Below, in pieces: positions 1 to 7,662 of a stretch of DNA of 20,417 nucleotides. Source of the stretch: Hungateiclostridiaceae bacterium UBA1305 (GTDB lineage Bacteria; Bacillota; Clostridia; Acetivibrionales; DTU013). The notes beneath the pieces were generated by a model. It saw only the letters and a program-made list of their open reading frames with translations, ran no database searches and had not been told where the DNA came from. How positions within the stretch are numbered: the stretch's first letter is position 1; the number at the start of each line of letters is the position of its first letter. A program made the translations under genes and the position numbers. The stretch lies in the NCBI GenBank assembly GCA_002307275.1, contig DBTX01000072.1, positions 198,116 through 218,532 of the forward strand. Direction: 5' to 3'.

Positions 1-2550
1 TCGAGCCATGAAGTGGCACAGGGATATAAGGATGTCAAGGAAGCCTCCGTATTCGCGAAGTTCAAGGTAAAAGGCGAACCGGGCGTATTTCTGATGGCCT
101 GGACCACTACGCCATGGACACTGCCGTCCAATGTTGCCTTGACGGTTAATCCGAACGAGAACTACATCAGGGCGAAATGTGGAAATGAGACCTATATTCT
201 CGCTCAGGCACTTGCAGCATCTGTTTTAAAAGAAGAGTTCAGTACCGTTTCAAGCTGCAAGGGAAGCGAACTGTACGGAATGGAGTATGAGCCCTTATTT
301 GATTTCGCAAAGCCGGATAAGAAAGCATATTACGTCGTCTGCGACAATTTTGTTACACTTACGGATGGTACGGGAATAGTTCATACGGCGCCTGCCTTTG
401 GAGAGGACGATGCCAAGGTCGGAAGGGCAAATGACCTTCCATTTGTACAGATGGTCAATGAGCAGGGTGAATTTATAGAGGAAGTTATACCGTGGAAGGG
501 CATGTTTGTTAAGGATGCGGATCCCGCTATCATAAAAGAACTGACCTCAAAAGGGTTGGTCTACAAAATTATGGATTACGAGCATTCGTACCCGTTCTGC
601 TGGAGATGCGATACGCCGCTGATTTATTATGCTCGTGATACCTGGTTCATTCAAATGACAGCAATCAAGGATAAACTGATCAAGTACTGCAACAGCATCA
701 ACTGGCTGCCGGATAATATAAGGGAAGGCCGTATGGGTAACTTCCTTGAAAATGTAGTGGACTGGGGCCTCAGCCGATCCAGATACTGGGGAACGCCGCT
801 GCCGATATGGGAATGCAGCTGCGGTCATCGCCACCTGGTGGGCAGCATAGCCGAACTGAAAGAAATGGGCGAGAATGTGCCGGAGGATATAGAGCTCCAC
901 AAGCCCTTCATTGATGCTGTTTTGCTAAAGTGCCCGAAGTGTTCGGGCGATATGAAAAGAGTATCGGAGGTTATCGACTGTTGGTTTGATTCCGGAGCGA
1001 TGCCATTTGCACAATGGCACTACCCCTTTGAAAACAGGGAAAAATTTGAGGAAAACTACCCTGCAGACTTCATCAGCGAAGCCATTGACCAGACAAGAGG
1101 CTGGTTCTATACACTGATTGCCATATCGGCACTGCTCTTTGACGAACCTGCATTTAAAAATGTAATTGTGCTCGGCCATGTCAACGACAAGGACGGGCAA
1201 AAAATGAGCAAGCATAAGGGCAACGTCATTGATCCCTTTACCATTCTGGATAAACAGGGCTCTGATGCAGTACGCTGGTATTTCTATACCGGCAGCGCCC
1301 CATGGTTGCCCAGCAGATTCTATGAGGAAGCGGTAAGCGAAAGCCAGAGAAAGTTCATGGGTACGCTTTGGAATACCTATGCCTTCTATGTTTTATACGC
1401 CAATATCGACGAATTCAACCCGCTCCAATATAAGCTCGAGCAGGATAAGCTGGCGGTCATGGACAAATGGGTGCTGTCAAGGCTTTATACACTGATCGGC
1501 AGGATCGACAAGAATCTTGAAAGTTATAGGATCACGGAGTCTGCAAGAGATATCCAGGAGTTTGTAGACGACCTTAGCAACTGGTATGTCAGAAGGGGCA
1601 GGGAGCGTTTCTGGCAGAAGGATATGTGCCAGGATAAGATTAATGCCTATATGACGCTTTATACCGTGCTTGTGGAGCTTTCAAAGGTTTCTGCCCCGTT
1701 TGTGCCGTTCATCAGTGAAGAGATCTATGGCAACCTGGTGAGAAGCATCGATGAGAATGCACCTGAAAGTGTTCATCTGTGCGACTTCCCCGTAGTGCTG
1801 GAAAAGTACATTGATTCATCGCTTGAAAGCAATATGGATAGAGTTCTGAAACTGGTCGTCCTCGGACGCGCATGCAGGAACACCGCCAATATCAAGAACC
1901 GTCAGCCCATCGCCAGAATGTACATCAAGGCGGACGGAGAGCTGCCGCAGATGTATCAGGAACTCATAGCAGAGGAGTTGAACATCAAGCAGATCCTTTT
2001 TACCGACGATGCGACTCATTTCACAACCTACAAGTTCAAGCCGCAGCTTCGCACACTCGGACCCAGGTATGGCAAGCTCGTGCCGAAGATCGGCGAATAC
2101 CTGTCGAAAGTGGATGGCAACGAGCTTATGGGACGTTTCAATAAAGGTGAAAAGGCCGCTTTTGAACTGGAAGGCACTGCAGTGGTACTGGAGCTTTCGG
2201 ATGTGCTGGCTGAGACCGCACAGAAGGAAGGCTTTGTTTCAGAGAGCGACAGGGACATCACAGTTGTACTCGACACTAACCTGACATCGGAATTGGTTGA
2301 GGAAGGTTTTGTCCGTGAGATCATCAGCAAGCTGCAGACCATGCGAAAGGAAGCAGGCTTCGAGGTTCAGGACCACATCTGGGTATACTATGGCGGGAAT
2401 GAAAAGATCAGCTCAATATTTGAACGCAATCATGCGCTGATATGCCACGATGTACTTGCGGAGGAACTGCTGCCGGCATTGAGCGACGGTTACAGCAAGG
2501 AATGGAATATAAATGGAGAGAAAGTTACCTTTACGGTTGTGAAGGTTTGA
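1..2550 (+). CDS. ileS: Isoleucyl-tRNA synthetase, 5'-truncated by window edge
   Basis: Class I aminoacyl-tRNA synthetase that charges tRNA-Ile with isoleucine in the cytoplasm. The reading frame is open from base 1, so the first residues seen (SSHEVAQGYKDVKE) are internal. About 849 residues are visible of a family usually near 1,030-1,050, so roughly 190 N-terminal residues, including the HIGH motif, lie outside. The CP1 editing domain comes first (TTPWTLPSN near visible residue 36). A cysteine cluster follows (WECSCGH, then CPKCSGD), then the tRNA-binding DQTRGWFY segment. The second catalytic signature KMSKHKGN is at visible residues 401-408, and the anticodon-binding helical domain fills the C-terminal third. 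The KMSKHKGN form resembles the IleS2-type enzymes, a group that in other bacteria includes mupirocin-resistant forms; resistance here is not shown. A 150-base structured gap separates it from aroB on the same strand. Confidence 0.97.
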   Translation, partial: SSHEVAQGYKDVKEASVFAKFKVKGEPGVFLMAWTTTPWTLPSNVALTVNPNENYIRAKCGNETYILAQALAASVLKEEFSTVSSCKGSELYGMEYEPLFDFAKPDKKAYYVVCDNFVTLTDGTGIVHTAPAFGEDDAKVGRANDLPFVQMVNEQGEFIEEVIPWKGMFVKDADPAIIKELTSKGLVYKIMDYEHSYPFCWRCDTPLIYYARDTWFIQMTAIKDKLIKYCNSINWLPDNIREGRMGNFLENVVDWGLSRSRYWGTPLPIWECSCGHRHLVGSIAELKEMGENVPEDIELHKPFIDAVLLKCPKCSGDMKRVSEVIDCWFDSGAMPFAQWHYPFENREKFEENYPADFISEAIDQTRGWFYTLIAISALLFDEPAFKNVIVLGHVNDKDGQKMSKHKGNVIDPFTILDKQGSDAVRWYFYTGSAPWLPSRFYEEAVSESQRKFMGTLWNTYAFYVLYANIDEFNPLQYKLEQDKLAVMDKWVLSRLYTLIGRIDKNLESYRITESARDIQEFVDDLSNWYVRRGRERFWQKDMCQDKINAYMTLYTVLVELSKVSAPFVPFISEEIYGNLVRSIDENAPESVHLCDFPVVLEKYIDSSLESNMDRVLKLVVLGRACRNTANIKNRQPIARMYIKADGELPQMYQELIAEELNIKQILFTDDATHFTTYKFKPQLRTLGPRYGKLVPKIGEYLSKVDGNELMGRFNKGEKAAFELEGTAVVLELSDVLAETAQKEGFVSESDRDITVVLDTNLTSELVEEGFVREIISKLQTMRKEAGFEVQDHIWVYYGGNEKISSIFERNHALICHDVLAEELLPALSDGYSKEWNINGEKVTFTVVKV

Positions 2551-2587
2551 TAGGGGCCATTTGTAGAACTAACCCGGTCAAACATAT

Positions 2588-2680
2588 GATTTCGCAACCC
2601 GAAATCGCATCAGGAAGGGCTTGATGCCCTTGAAATTTTCCTGGTCTTAATGCGACAGGGCGGCATCGTCAGCCCTGTCG
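2588..2680 (+). other. Three consecutive stem-loops between ileS and aroB
   Basis: Three inverted repeats stand in a row in the 150-base gap. The first is GATTTCG/CGAAATC (2588-2594 and 2600-2606, loop 5). The second is AAGGGC/GCCCTT (2615-2620 and 2626-2631, loop 5), with an outer CAGGAA/TTCCTG pair at 2611-2616 and 2638-2643. The third is CGACAGGGC/GCCCTGTCG (2653-2661 and 2672-2680, loop 10), ending 10 bases before the aroB Shine-Dalgarno. None is followed by a clear T-run, so a simple terminator is not obvious. They may be a structured aroB leader, an RNA-processing region or a small repeat element. I do not recognise a known riboswitch class. Confidence 0.5.
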
Positions 2681-2706
2681 TTAACCATATGAGGAGATGC
2701 TGCAAT

Positions 2707-3786
2707 ATGATCAAAATGAATGTTAATCTTGGAGAAAGAGGCTACCCCATATACGTGACAACAGATTTCACCGGTTTGGGCAAGGCCTGCGCGAGTGCCA
2801 AATTATTCGGTAAAATGGTCGTGGTTACTGACAGTAATGTAGAGAAGTATTACGGCGACGCATGCATCGAGGCGCTTTCGGAAACTGGTGCCGAGGTATC
2901 CAGACACGTTATTCCGGCTGGGGAAAAGAGTAAAAACCTTGATACCGTAAAAGACCTCTACAGCAGCCTTGTATCGCTGAAGCTGGACCGTCAATCGACG
3001 CTGGTGGCTTTGGGCGGGGGCGTGGTGGGTGATATCACAGGCTTTGCCGCCGCAACTTTCCTGCGCGGCATCAATTTTGTGCAGATACCGACCAGCCTGC
3101 TCGCACAGGCGGACAGCAGTATAGGCGGCAAAACCGGGGTGGATTTCGAGGGCGGCAAAAACCTGATCGGCGCTTTTTATCAGCCGCGTTTTGTGTTCAT
3201 CAATGTCAATACACTCCGGACGTTACCGGACCGGGAGTTGAAATCCGGTCTGGCTGAGGTTATAAAGCACGGATTGATACTGGATAGCGATTTCTATGAC
3301 TATATTGATTACAATATTAATAAAATAGTGACCTTCGATGAAAATGTACTTCAATATATCTCAAAGATGAACTGTTCCATCAAGGGAAAGGTAGTGGAAC
3401 TGGATGAACGTGAAGGTGGCCTGCGTGCGATCCTCAACTTCGGGCATACAATTGGGCACGCTGTCGAAAGTGTTTCAGGCTTTGCGCTGTTACATGGGGA
3501 ATGTGTGTCGGTAGGCATTGCAGGTGCATACAGGCTTGCGATGAAAATGGGAATGGTGGATGCCAAAACGACCGGCCAGGTCGAAAATACGCTGAGAAAG
3601 ATAGGGCTTCCAGTAAAAGTACAGGGAATGAGCGCCAAAGCAATCTATGAACAGATGTTTTACGATAAAAAGATTACGGATGGAAAGTTGAACTTCGTTC
3701 TTCCGAAAGGAATCGGTGACGTGATCCAATGTACTGTTGAAAATGATGAACTGATCAAAGAAGTAGTGTCTGAACTGGTAATATAA
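2707..3786 (+). CDS. aroB: 3-dehydroquinate synthase
   Basis: Second enzyme of the shikimate pathway. It converts DAHP to 3-dehydroquinate using NAD+ and a divalent metal, in the cytoplasm. The 359 residues match the family's usual length. Visible motifs are the dinucleotide-binding GGGVVGD at residues 103-109, ADSSIGGKTGVD at 135-146 and GKNLIGAFYQP at 150-160. The metal ligands are E184 (GLAEVIKHG), H247 and H263, with FGHTIGHAVE around the first histidine. The ATG at 2707 is chosen because GAGGAG (2691-2696) lies 10 bases upstream. An in-frame extension to 2650 would run through the third leader hairpin and adds non-family sequence. It lies downstream of ileS on the same strand and ends in a strong terminator. 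No other aro genes are seen, so control may act through the structured leader, which is inference. Confidence 0.97.
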   Translation: MIKMNVNLGERGYPIYVTTDFTGLGKACASAKLFGKMVVVTDSNVEKYYGDACIEALSETGAEVSRHVIPAGEKSKNLDTVKDLYSSLVSLKLDRQSTLVALGGGVVGDITGFAAATFLRGINFVQIPTSLLAQADSSIGGKTGVDFEGGKNLIGAFYQPRFVFINVNTLRTLPDRELKSGLAEVIKHGLILDSDFYDYIDYNINKIVTFDENVLQYISKMNCSIKGKVVELDEREGGLRAILNFGHTIGHAVESVSGFALLHGECVSVGIAGAYRLAMKMGMVDAKTTGQVENTLRKIGLPVKVQGMSAKAIYEQMFYDKKITDGKLNFVLPKGIGDVIQCTVENDELIKEVVSELVI

Positions 3787-3803
3787 AGAATTTGCATGTA
3801 TGG

Positions 3804-3842
3804 CCTGGATTGCAGAATGACTGCGTATCCAGGTCTTTTTTT
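3804..3842 (+). terminator. Rho-independent terminator after aroB
   Basis: CCTGGAT (3804-3810) pairs with ATCCAGG (3827-3833). The stem continues inward with GCAG (3812-3815) and CTGC (3821-3824) around an AATGA loop. A run of seven T at 3836-3842 follows. It starts 17 bases after the aroB stop codon and fits an intrinsic terminator. Confidence 0.9.
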
Positions 3843-3869
3843 AATGACCATAATGACCATAATAACCAT
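3843..3869 (+). repeat. Three tandem copies of a 9-base unit
   Basis: AATGACCAT occurs at 3843-3851 and 3852-3860, then as AATAACCAT at 3861-3869, directly after the aroB terminator. It is a short local tandem repeat with no evident function. It could be replication slippage or protein-binding half-sites. Confidence 0.6.
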
Positions 3870-3978
3870 TTGTGAAGCCATGGATAAAATATTGCTCAAA
3901 TTGATAATCTATATCTATATACAATCTTTGTACAAAATTTTTTTGCAACGTAGTTATATAAAAAATCCGGAGGAGAAT

Positions 3979-4200
3979 ATGGCTGTAATACTGGAAGCAG
4001 AAATACAAAGTGATCTGGAAGCACTTTATAAAATAACGGGGGACCTGTTGAACGAAATAGAGTTGCATAAATATGAGAACTGTCCCTTGATCGATCTTGT
4101 AAAGTTCAGGCTTGAAGATATCGGCGGAACACTGCAAAAGGATATTTTCAATTTAAGGCATCTATCGATGAAAACAAAGACAGGTACGCCTTACGCCTGA
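3979..4200 (+). CDS. Small conserved-looking protein of unknown function (73 aa)
   Basis: I do not recognise a family. The ATG at 3979 has AGGAG at 3971-3975, 3 bases upstream, and CGGAGGAG just ahead of it. The frame is open further upstream to 3796, but that part runs through the aroB terminator and has biased, AT-rich content, so the shorter start is preferred. The product is acidic to neutral and mostly helical in appearance, beginning MAVILEAEIQSDLEALYKI. It has no signal peptide, membrane segment or cysteine motif apart from a single C. It stands between aroB and the DUF5665 gene with only 28 bases to the latter's probable start, so it likely shares a transcript with the two genes after it. 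A weak promoter-like TTGCTC/TATATA pair (spacing 18) lies upstream near 3895-3924. Confidence 0.75.
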   Translation: MAVILEAEIQSDLEALYKITGDLLNEIELHKYENCPLIDLVKFRLEDIGGTLQKDIFNLRHLSMKTKTGTPYA

Positions 4201-4228
4201 GATTGAGGTTTGAAAAGGTGGAGTTGAG

Positions 4229-4546
4229 CTGTTCAGGAAAAGTGGCAGGTTCAGAATAATAAATAAGAAATTGGATCAAATAGCATTGAATATGGAAAAG
4301 TTCAAGCTGGTGGATTATGTCTATTATTTGGAACATCCAAGGAAAATGCTGTTTGCAAATTTCATCGGGGGACTGGCAAGGGGCTTTGGTGTTGCCATTG
4401 GCTTCACAATGCTGACTGCACTGACAATATATGTTCTAAACCTGATAGTAAGGTGGAACTTACCGGTGATAGGGGAATTCATCAGTGAATTAGTGGATAT
4501 CGTACAAAAAAATCTGGATGGCGCAGGAGGAAAAACAGGTGCATAA
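4229..4546 (+). CDS. DUF5665 family membrane protein
   Basis: A small membrane protein of a family common in clostridia and without an assigned function. The recognisable core is LEHPRKMLFANFIGGLARG, then a hydrophobic stretch FGVAIGFTMLTALTIYVLNL giving one or two membrane passes, then an amphipathic tail (PVIGEFISELVDIV). The start is unusual. No good ribosome site precedes the TTG at 4271 or the ATG at 4292, whereas AAGGTGGA (4215-4222) lies 6 bases before an in-frame CTG at 4229. That start adds a basic N-terminus FRKSGRFRIINKK, typical of what precedes the DQIALNMEK segment in this family as I recall it. If CTG is not used, the protein begins at 4271. The 3' end overlaps the following YteA-like gene by 8 bases, implying translational coupling. 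Confidence 0.8.
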   Translation: MFRKSGRFRIINKKLDQIALNMEKFKLVDYVYYLEHPRKMLFANFIGGLARGFGVAIGFTMLTALTIYVLNLIVRWNLPVIGEFISELVDIVQKNLDGAGGKTGA

Positions 4547-5180
4547 AAGAGAAATGGAACATTATAGGGAATTGCTTGTAAAACGACTTGGAGAATTAAA
4601 TAACACGTTGGGGACAATGAAGGAAAATGGCGAGGGTAAGCAGAATATGTATTCTCCCGGTGAACTGTCGAATTACGACAATCATCCGGCTGAATTGGGA
4701 ACAGAGCTTTATTTGACGGAACTAAACAAAGCACTGATCGTCCATGAGGAAAATATCCTTCAGGATATACGTGATGCTCTTGAAATGATCGATAAGGGGA
4801 CTTACGGTATCTGCGGTCATTGCGGCAAGGAGATTCCGGTCGAACGTCTTGAAGCAATGCCATATGCAAAGCATTGCCTGGAATGTGAGGAAACGCTGGA
4901 AAATGCACCGCTCAGGCAGTTTAAAGGGAGGGCTAATGAAGAACTGGTACTTGATGCGCCGTTCGGACGCAAGTATCTTAATAAACAGGAGGATGATGAA
5001 TTTGAAGGTGAGGATCAGCTTAACGATTTGATGAAATATGGCTCTTCAGATACTCCGCAAGACCTTGGCGGGTATCATGATTATGAGGAATTTTACACGA
5101 ACGGGATCGACAGACAGGGAATTGTTGACGATATGGACAGGATTTCAAACGAAGAATACAAAAAACAGCTCCCGGATTAG
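4539..5180 (+). CDS. yteA: YteA-type DksA/TraR zinc-finger protein
   Basis: Member of the DksA/TraR zinc-finger superfamily, YteA subgroup of spore-forming Bacillota. Family members are thought to act near RNA polymerase, and the YteA group is conserved in sporulators without a firmly known role. Numbered from the GTG start, an N-terminal helical hairpin (EHYRELLVKRLGELNNTL) is followed by the conserved ELSNYDNHPAELGTE segment. A C4 zinc finger follows, with C92 and C95 (CGHC) and C113 and C116 (CLEC). An acidic tail continues to residue 213. The GTG at 4539 is favoured because AGGAGG (4525-4530) lies 8 bases upstream. An ATG at 4518 would place that site inside the gene. It overlaps the DUF5665 gene by 8 bases. 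No clear terminator follows; the leader palindrome at 5251-5276 may serve in part. Confidence 0.92.
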   Translation: MHKREMEHYRELLVKRLGELNNTLGTMKENGEGKQNMYSPGELSNYDNHPAELGTELYLTELNKALIVHEENILQDIRDALEMIDKGTYGICGHCGKEIPVERLEAMPYAKHCLECEETLENAPLRQFKGRANEELVLDAPFGRKYLNKQEDDEFEGEDQLNDLMKYGSSDTPQDLGGYHDYEEFYTNGIDRQGIVDDMDRISNEEYKKQLPD

Positions 5181-5209
5181 ACTAATATTGCTAAAAAACG
5201 AGATATTTC

Positions 5210-5239
5210 TTGTAATTTATTCTATATAGAAGATATAAT
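5210..5239 (+). promoter_or_regulatory. Sigma-A-type promoter of the GGDEF/EAL gene
   Basis: TTGTAA (5210-5215) and a perfect TATAAT (5234-5239) are separated by 18 bases. They lie about 70 bases upstream of the GGDEF/EAL start, so transcription should begin near 5246, just before the 5251-5276 palindrome. Confidence 0.6.
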
Positions 5240-5250
5240 CATTATAAGTC

Positions 5251-5276
5251 AAATACACTTGTGAAAAAGTGTATTT
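5251..5276 (+). promoter_or_regulatory. Perfect 10-bp inverted repeat in the leader of the GGDEF/EAL gene
   Basis: AAATACACTT (5251-5260) and AAGTGTATTT (5267-5276) flank a 6-base loop, placed a few bases after the predicted transcription start. It could be an operator for a dimeric repressor or a 5' mRNA stem. It could also be a weak terminator for the upstream yteA transcript, although the following T-run is poor. Confidence 0.55.
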
Positions 5277-5306
5277 ATAGTCGTTTGTTATTTTTGAGGG
5301 GGAAAA

Positions 5307-7337
5307 ATGAGATCGGGTTTATTGGCAGCGGCATTGTATAAATATCCTCTGACTGATACCATGATCGTTTTGTTTATTGTATTAGCCTTGTTAGTGCTGA
5401 CGTTATTTGTATTACATCGGTTGAATGTTTCGCGCCTTAAAAAAATAATCCTTTGTGAGCGCAGCTATTCTGAAAGCATTATTTCAAAGCACAAAAACAC
5501 TGAAAACAAGCTTACTGAAAGTTATCAGAAGCTTGAAGAGACACACAAACAGCTGCTCGAAGCTGAAGAGAAGATGAGGCTGCAGTACAATGACCTCAAT
5601 GAAAGGGATAATGAGCTCAAACGCAGTGAAGAGCGTTACAGGCTTGCGGTCGAAGGTGTAAATGACGGCATATGGGATTGGGACGGCAAGGACGGAAAGC
5701 TCTTTATGTCCATGCGATGCAGATCGATTATGGGCTTTGAAAATACAGGTGAAAACATTTTTATAGAAGATTGGTTTGGCGTTATTGCAAGGGAAGACAT
5801 AGAAAAATTCAATAGAAGTTTTACCCGATACATTACTGAACCGCAGAAAAAGCATTTCCAAATAGAGTACAGGATAAAAACAGGCGATGACAGGATCAAA
5901 TGGATCCGCACCAGGGGGATGGCCATATGGGACGAAAGCGGAATACCCTTCAGAGTGGCAGGCTTAAATACGGATATAACTGATCAGAAACTTTCAGAGG
6001 AAAAAATACATAATCTGGCCTATTACGACTCAATGACAGGTCTTCCAAATAGAACGCTGCTATTGGATAGATTCACGATAGCGGCTGCAAATGCGCAACG
6101 AAGGCAAAGAATGGTTGCAGTATATTTCCTTGATCTTGATAATTTTAAGGCGATAAATGATACAATCGGTCATTCCTTCGGGGACCAGCTGTTGCTCAGA
6201 GTCAGTGAGGAGCTTAAAGCGAGGCTCCGAAAGGGAGATACCATTGCACGTCTTGGCGGAGACGAATTTATCATGCTCCAGTCCAACGTAAGAGATATGA
6301 GCGAGGTGTACCACCTGGCAGGAAGAATGCTGGACATTTTCAAGCAGCCGTGGTTGTTGAACGAGCATGAATTCTATGTGACAGCAAGCATTGGGATATC
6401 CATATACCCCAATGACAGCTCCGACTTCCAAATACTGATGAAGAATGCGGATGCCGCAATGTACAAGGCAAAGGAAATGGGCAAAAATGCATTTCAGGTG
6501 TATACGCTTGAACTTAATCTGCGCATGATGGAACGGATGAAGCTGGAGCACTACCTTAGAAAGGCGGCCGCAGGGGATGAATTCAAGCTTTACTACCAGC
6601 CTCAGATAGAACTGGCAACAGGCAGGGTTGTGAGCGTAGAGGCTCTGATCAGGTGGTCGGATTCTACAATGGGATGGATCTTGCCGGGTGAATTTATCCA
6701 TATTGCAGAGGAAACAGGACTGATCAACTCAATAGGTGAATGGGTGTTGAGGACAGCCTGCAAACAGCTTCACAGATGGCATCAGGAGGGTAACAACGAA
6801 CTGAAAATGTCAGTAAACCTGTCAGCCAGGCAGTTCCAGGAGAGAAACCTTGTGGAATTGATTAAAAAAGTAATAAATAAAACCGGAATAAAGCCGGAAT
6901 GGCTTGAACTTGAAATTACCGAGAGCATTGCCATGAAGGACCTGGACTATACAATATCGGTTTTGAAGGAACTTAAGGAAATGGGCATCGGAATTGCTCT
7001 CGATGATTTTGGCACCGGATATTCTTCGCTGAATTATCTCATGCTGCTGCCCATAAACAACCTTAAAATTGATAAAGCTTTTGTACATGACATTACTATG
7101 AATTCAAACCAGGCCATGATTGCTAAGGCGCTTATAGTGCTTGCTCACAATATGAATCTCACTGTGACGGCGGAAGGAGTGGAAGAGCGAAGTCAACTGG
7201 AATTCCTGGTACAGGAGAAATGTGACATTGTGCAGGGATTCCTGTTCAGTACACCAAAGCCGGCGAATAAACTTCAACTGTCAAATTATGATGTAACACA
7301 TATAAAGGACGCAGCGGAATTTTCCGCTTCAGTCTGA
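5307..7337 (+). CDS. Membrane-anchored PAS-GGDEF-EAL cyclic-di-GMP enzyme
   Basis: A 676-residue signalling protein that can in principle both make and break cyclic di-GMP. One membrane helix (about 19-41) is followed by a coiled coil (about 50-105) and a PAS/PAC domain (about 108-230, ending RVAGLNTDITDQK). The diguanylate cyclase domain runs about 240-400 with an intact GGDEF at 317-321. An RKGD inhibitory-site motif sits five residues before it. The phosphodiesterase domain runs about 415-665 with EAL at 445-447, NLSARQF, LEITES, DDFGTG from 566, KIDKAF, AEGVEE and QGF. All usual EAL metal and catalytic residues appear present, so neither domain is visibly degenerate. Net activity cannot be told from sequence. 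The start is supported by GAGGGGG at 5296-5302. It is monocistronic, with its own promoter and a leader palindrome. Confidence 0.95.
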   Translation: MRSGLLAAALYKYPLTDTMIVLFIVLALLVLTLFVLHRLNVSRLKKIILCERSYSESIISKHKNTENKLTESYQKLEETHKQLLEAEEKMRLQYNDLNERDNELKRSEERYRLAVEGVNDGIWDWDGKDGKLFMSMRCRSIMGFENTGENIFIEDWFGVIAREDIEKFNRSFTRYITEPQKKHFQIEYRIKTGDDRIKWIRTRGMAIWDESGIPFRVAGLNTDITDQKLSEEKIHNLAYYDSMTGLPNRTLLLDRFTIAAANAQRRQRMVAVYFLDLDNFKAINDTIGHSFGDQLLLRVSEELKARLRKGDTIARLGGDEFIMLQSNVRDMSEVYHLAGRMLDIFKQPWLLNEHEFYVTASIGISIYPNDSSDFQILMKNADAAMYKAKEMGKNAFQVYTLELNLRMMERMKLEHYLRKAAAGDEFKLYYQPQIELATGRVVSVEALIRWSDSTMGWILPGEFIHIAEETGLINSIGEWVLRTACKQLHRWHQEGNNELKMSVNLSARQFQERNLVELIKKVINKTGIKPEWLELEITESIAMKDLDYTISVLKELKEMGIGIALDDFGTGYSSLNYLMLLPINNLKIDKAFVHDITMNSNQAMIAKALIVLAHNMNLTVTAEGVEERSQLEFLVQEKCDIVQGFLFSTPKPANKLQLSNYDVTHIKDAAEFSASV

Positions 7338-7372
7338 GTCAGGCGGCTAAGCCCGCACTTTCCGCCAAGCTT

Positions 7373-7609
7373 TCAAGCTTTGCCTTCAACAAACCACTTG
7401 TCCTCCTCCAGCCAGATATAGGTCTCTTTTCCATTGATCCTGCATTTGTATCTCATACCCTGTCCACCTGCCTTGAGCGACGCTGCCCGCCTTACATCGG
7501 TCACCTTGTCTATATCAAATTGCCTTCCGTCCTCCCATGTCACAGAGAGCGGGACCTTGCCGCCATCCTTTGTGAATTTTGCAATTACTTCGACAAAAAT
7601 CTTTCCCAT
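7373..7609 (-). CDS. Small DinB-associated protein (78 aa)
   Basis: A small beta-rich protein of unknown function. Starting at the ATG at 7609, it reads MGKIFVEVIAKFTKDGG, followed by WEDGRQFDIDKVTDVRRAAS, GGQGMRYKCRI and LEEDKWFVE near the end. GAGGTG lies 6 bases before the ATG. A GTG three codons earlier is embedded in that ribosome site and is not preferred. It lies 53 bases downstream of dinB on the same strand and probably shares its transcript. I recall similar small proteins beside dinB in other clostridia. Its alternation of short strands and tryptophans suggests an SH3-like barrel and a comparison with the DUF6504 proteins found next to polymerases in actinobacteria, but that is inference. 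Confidence 0.8.
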   Translation of the reverse strand: MGKIFVEVIAKFTKDGGKVPLSVTWEDGRQFDIDKVTDVRRAASLKAGGQGMRYKCRINGKETYIWLEEDKWFVEGKA

Positions 7610-7662
7610 ACGCTTCACCTCAAAGTTTTATCCCAATGATTTTTGTCCATACCGTGCAAACC

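Noticed and set aside
3796..3978. N-terminal extension of the 73-residue ORF
   Set aside because: Would translate the aroB terminator and the 9-base tandem repeat; a good ribosome site exists at 3971.
4324..4908. 194-residue minus-strand ORF
   Set aside because: Lies opposite the DUF5665 and YteA genes, with no ribosome site and low-complexity translation; a shadow ORF.
6060..6701. 213-residue minus-strand ORF
   Set aside because: Antisense to the conserved GGDEF and EAL motifs; no family features.
7314..7366. Terminator between the GGDEF/EAL gene and the convergent 78-residue gene
   Set aside because: GCGGAA/TTCCGC and GGCGG/CCGCC inverted repeats exist, but no T-run follows on either strand.
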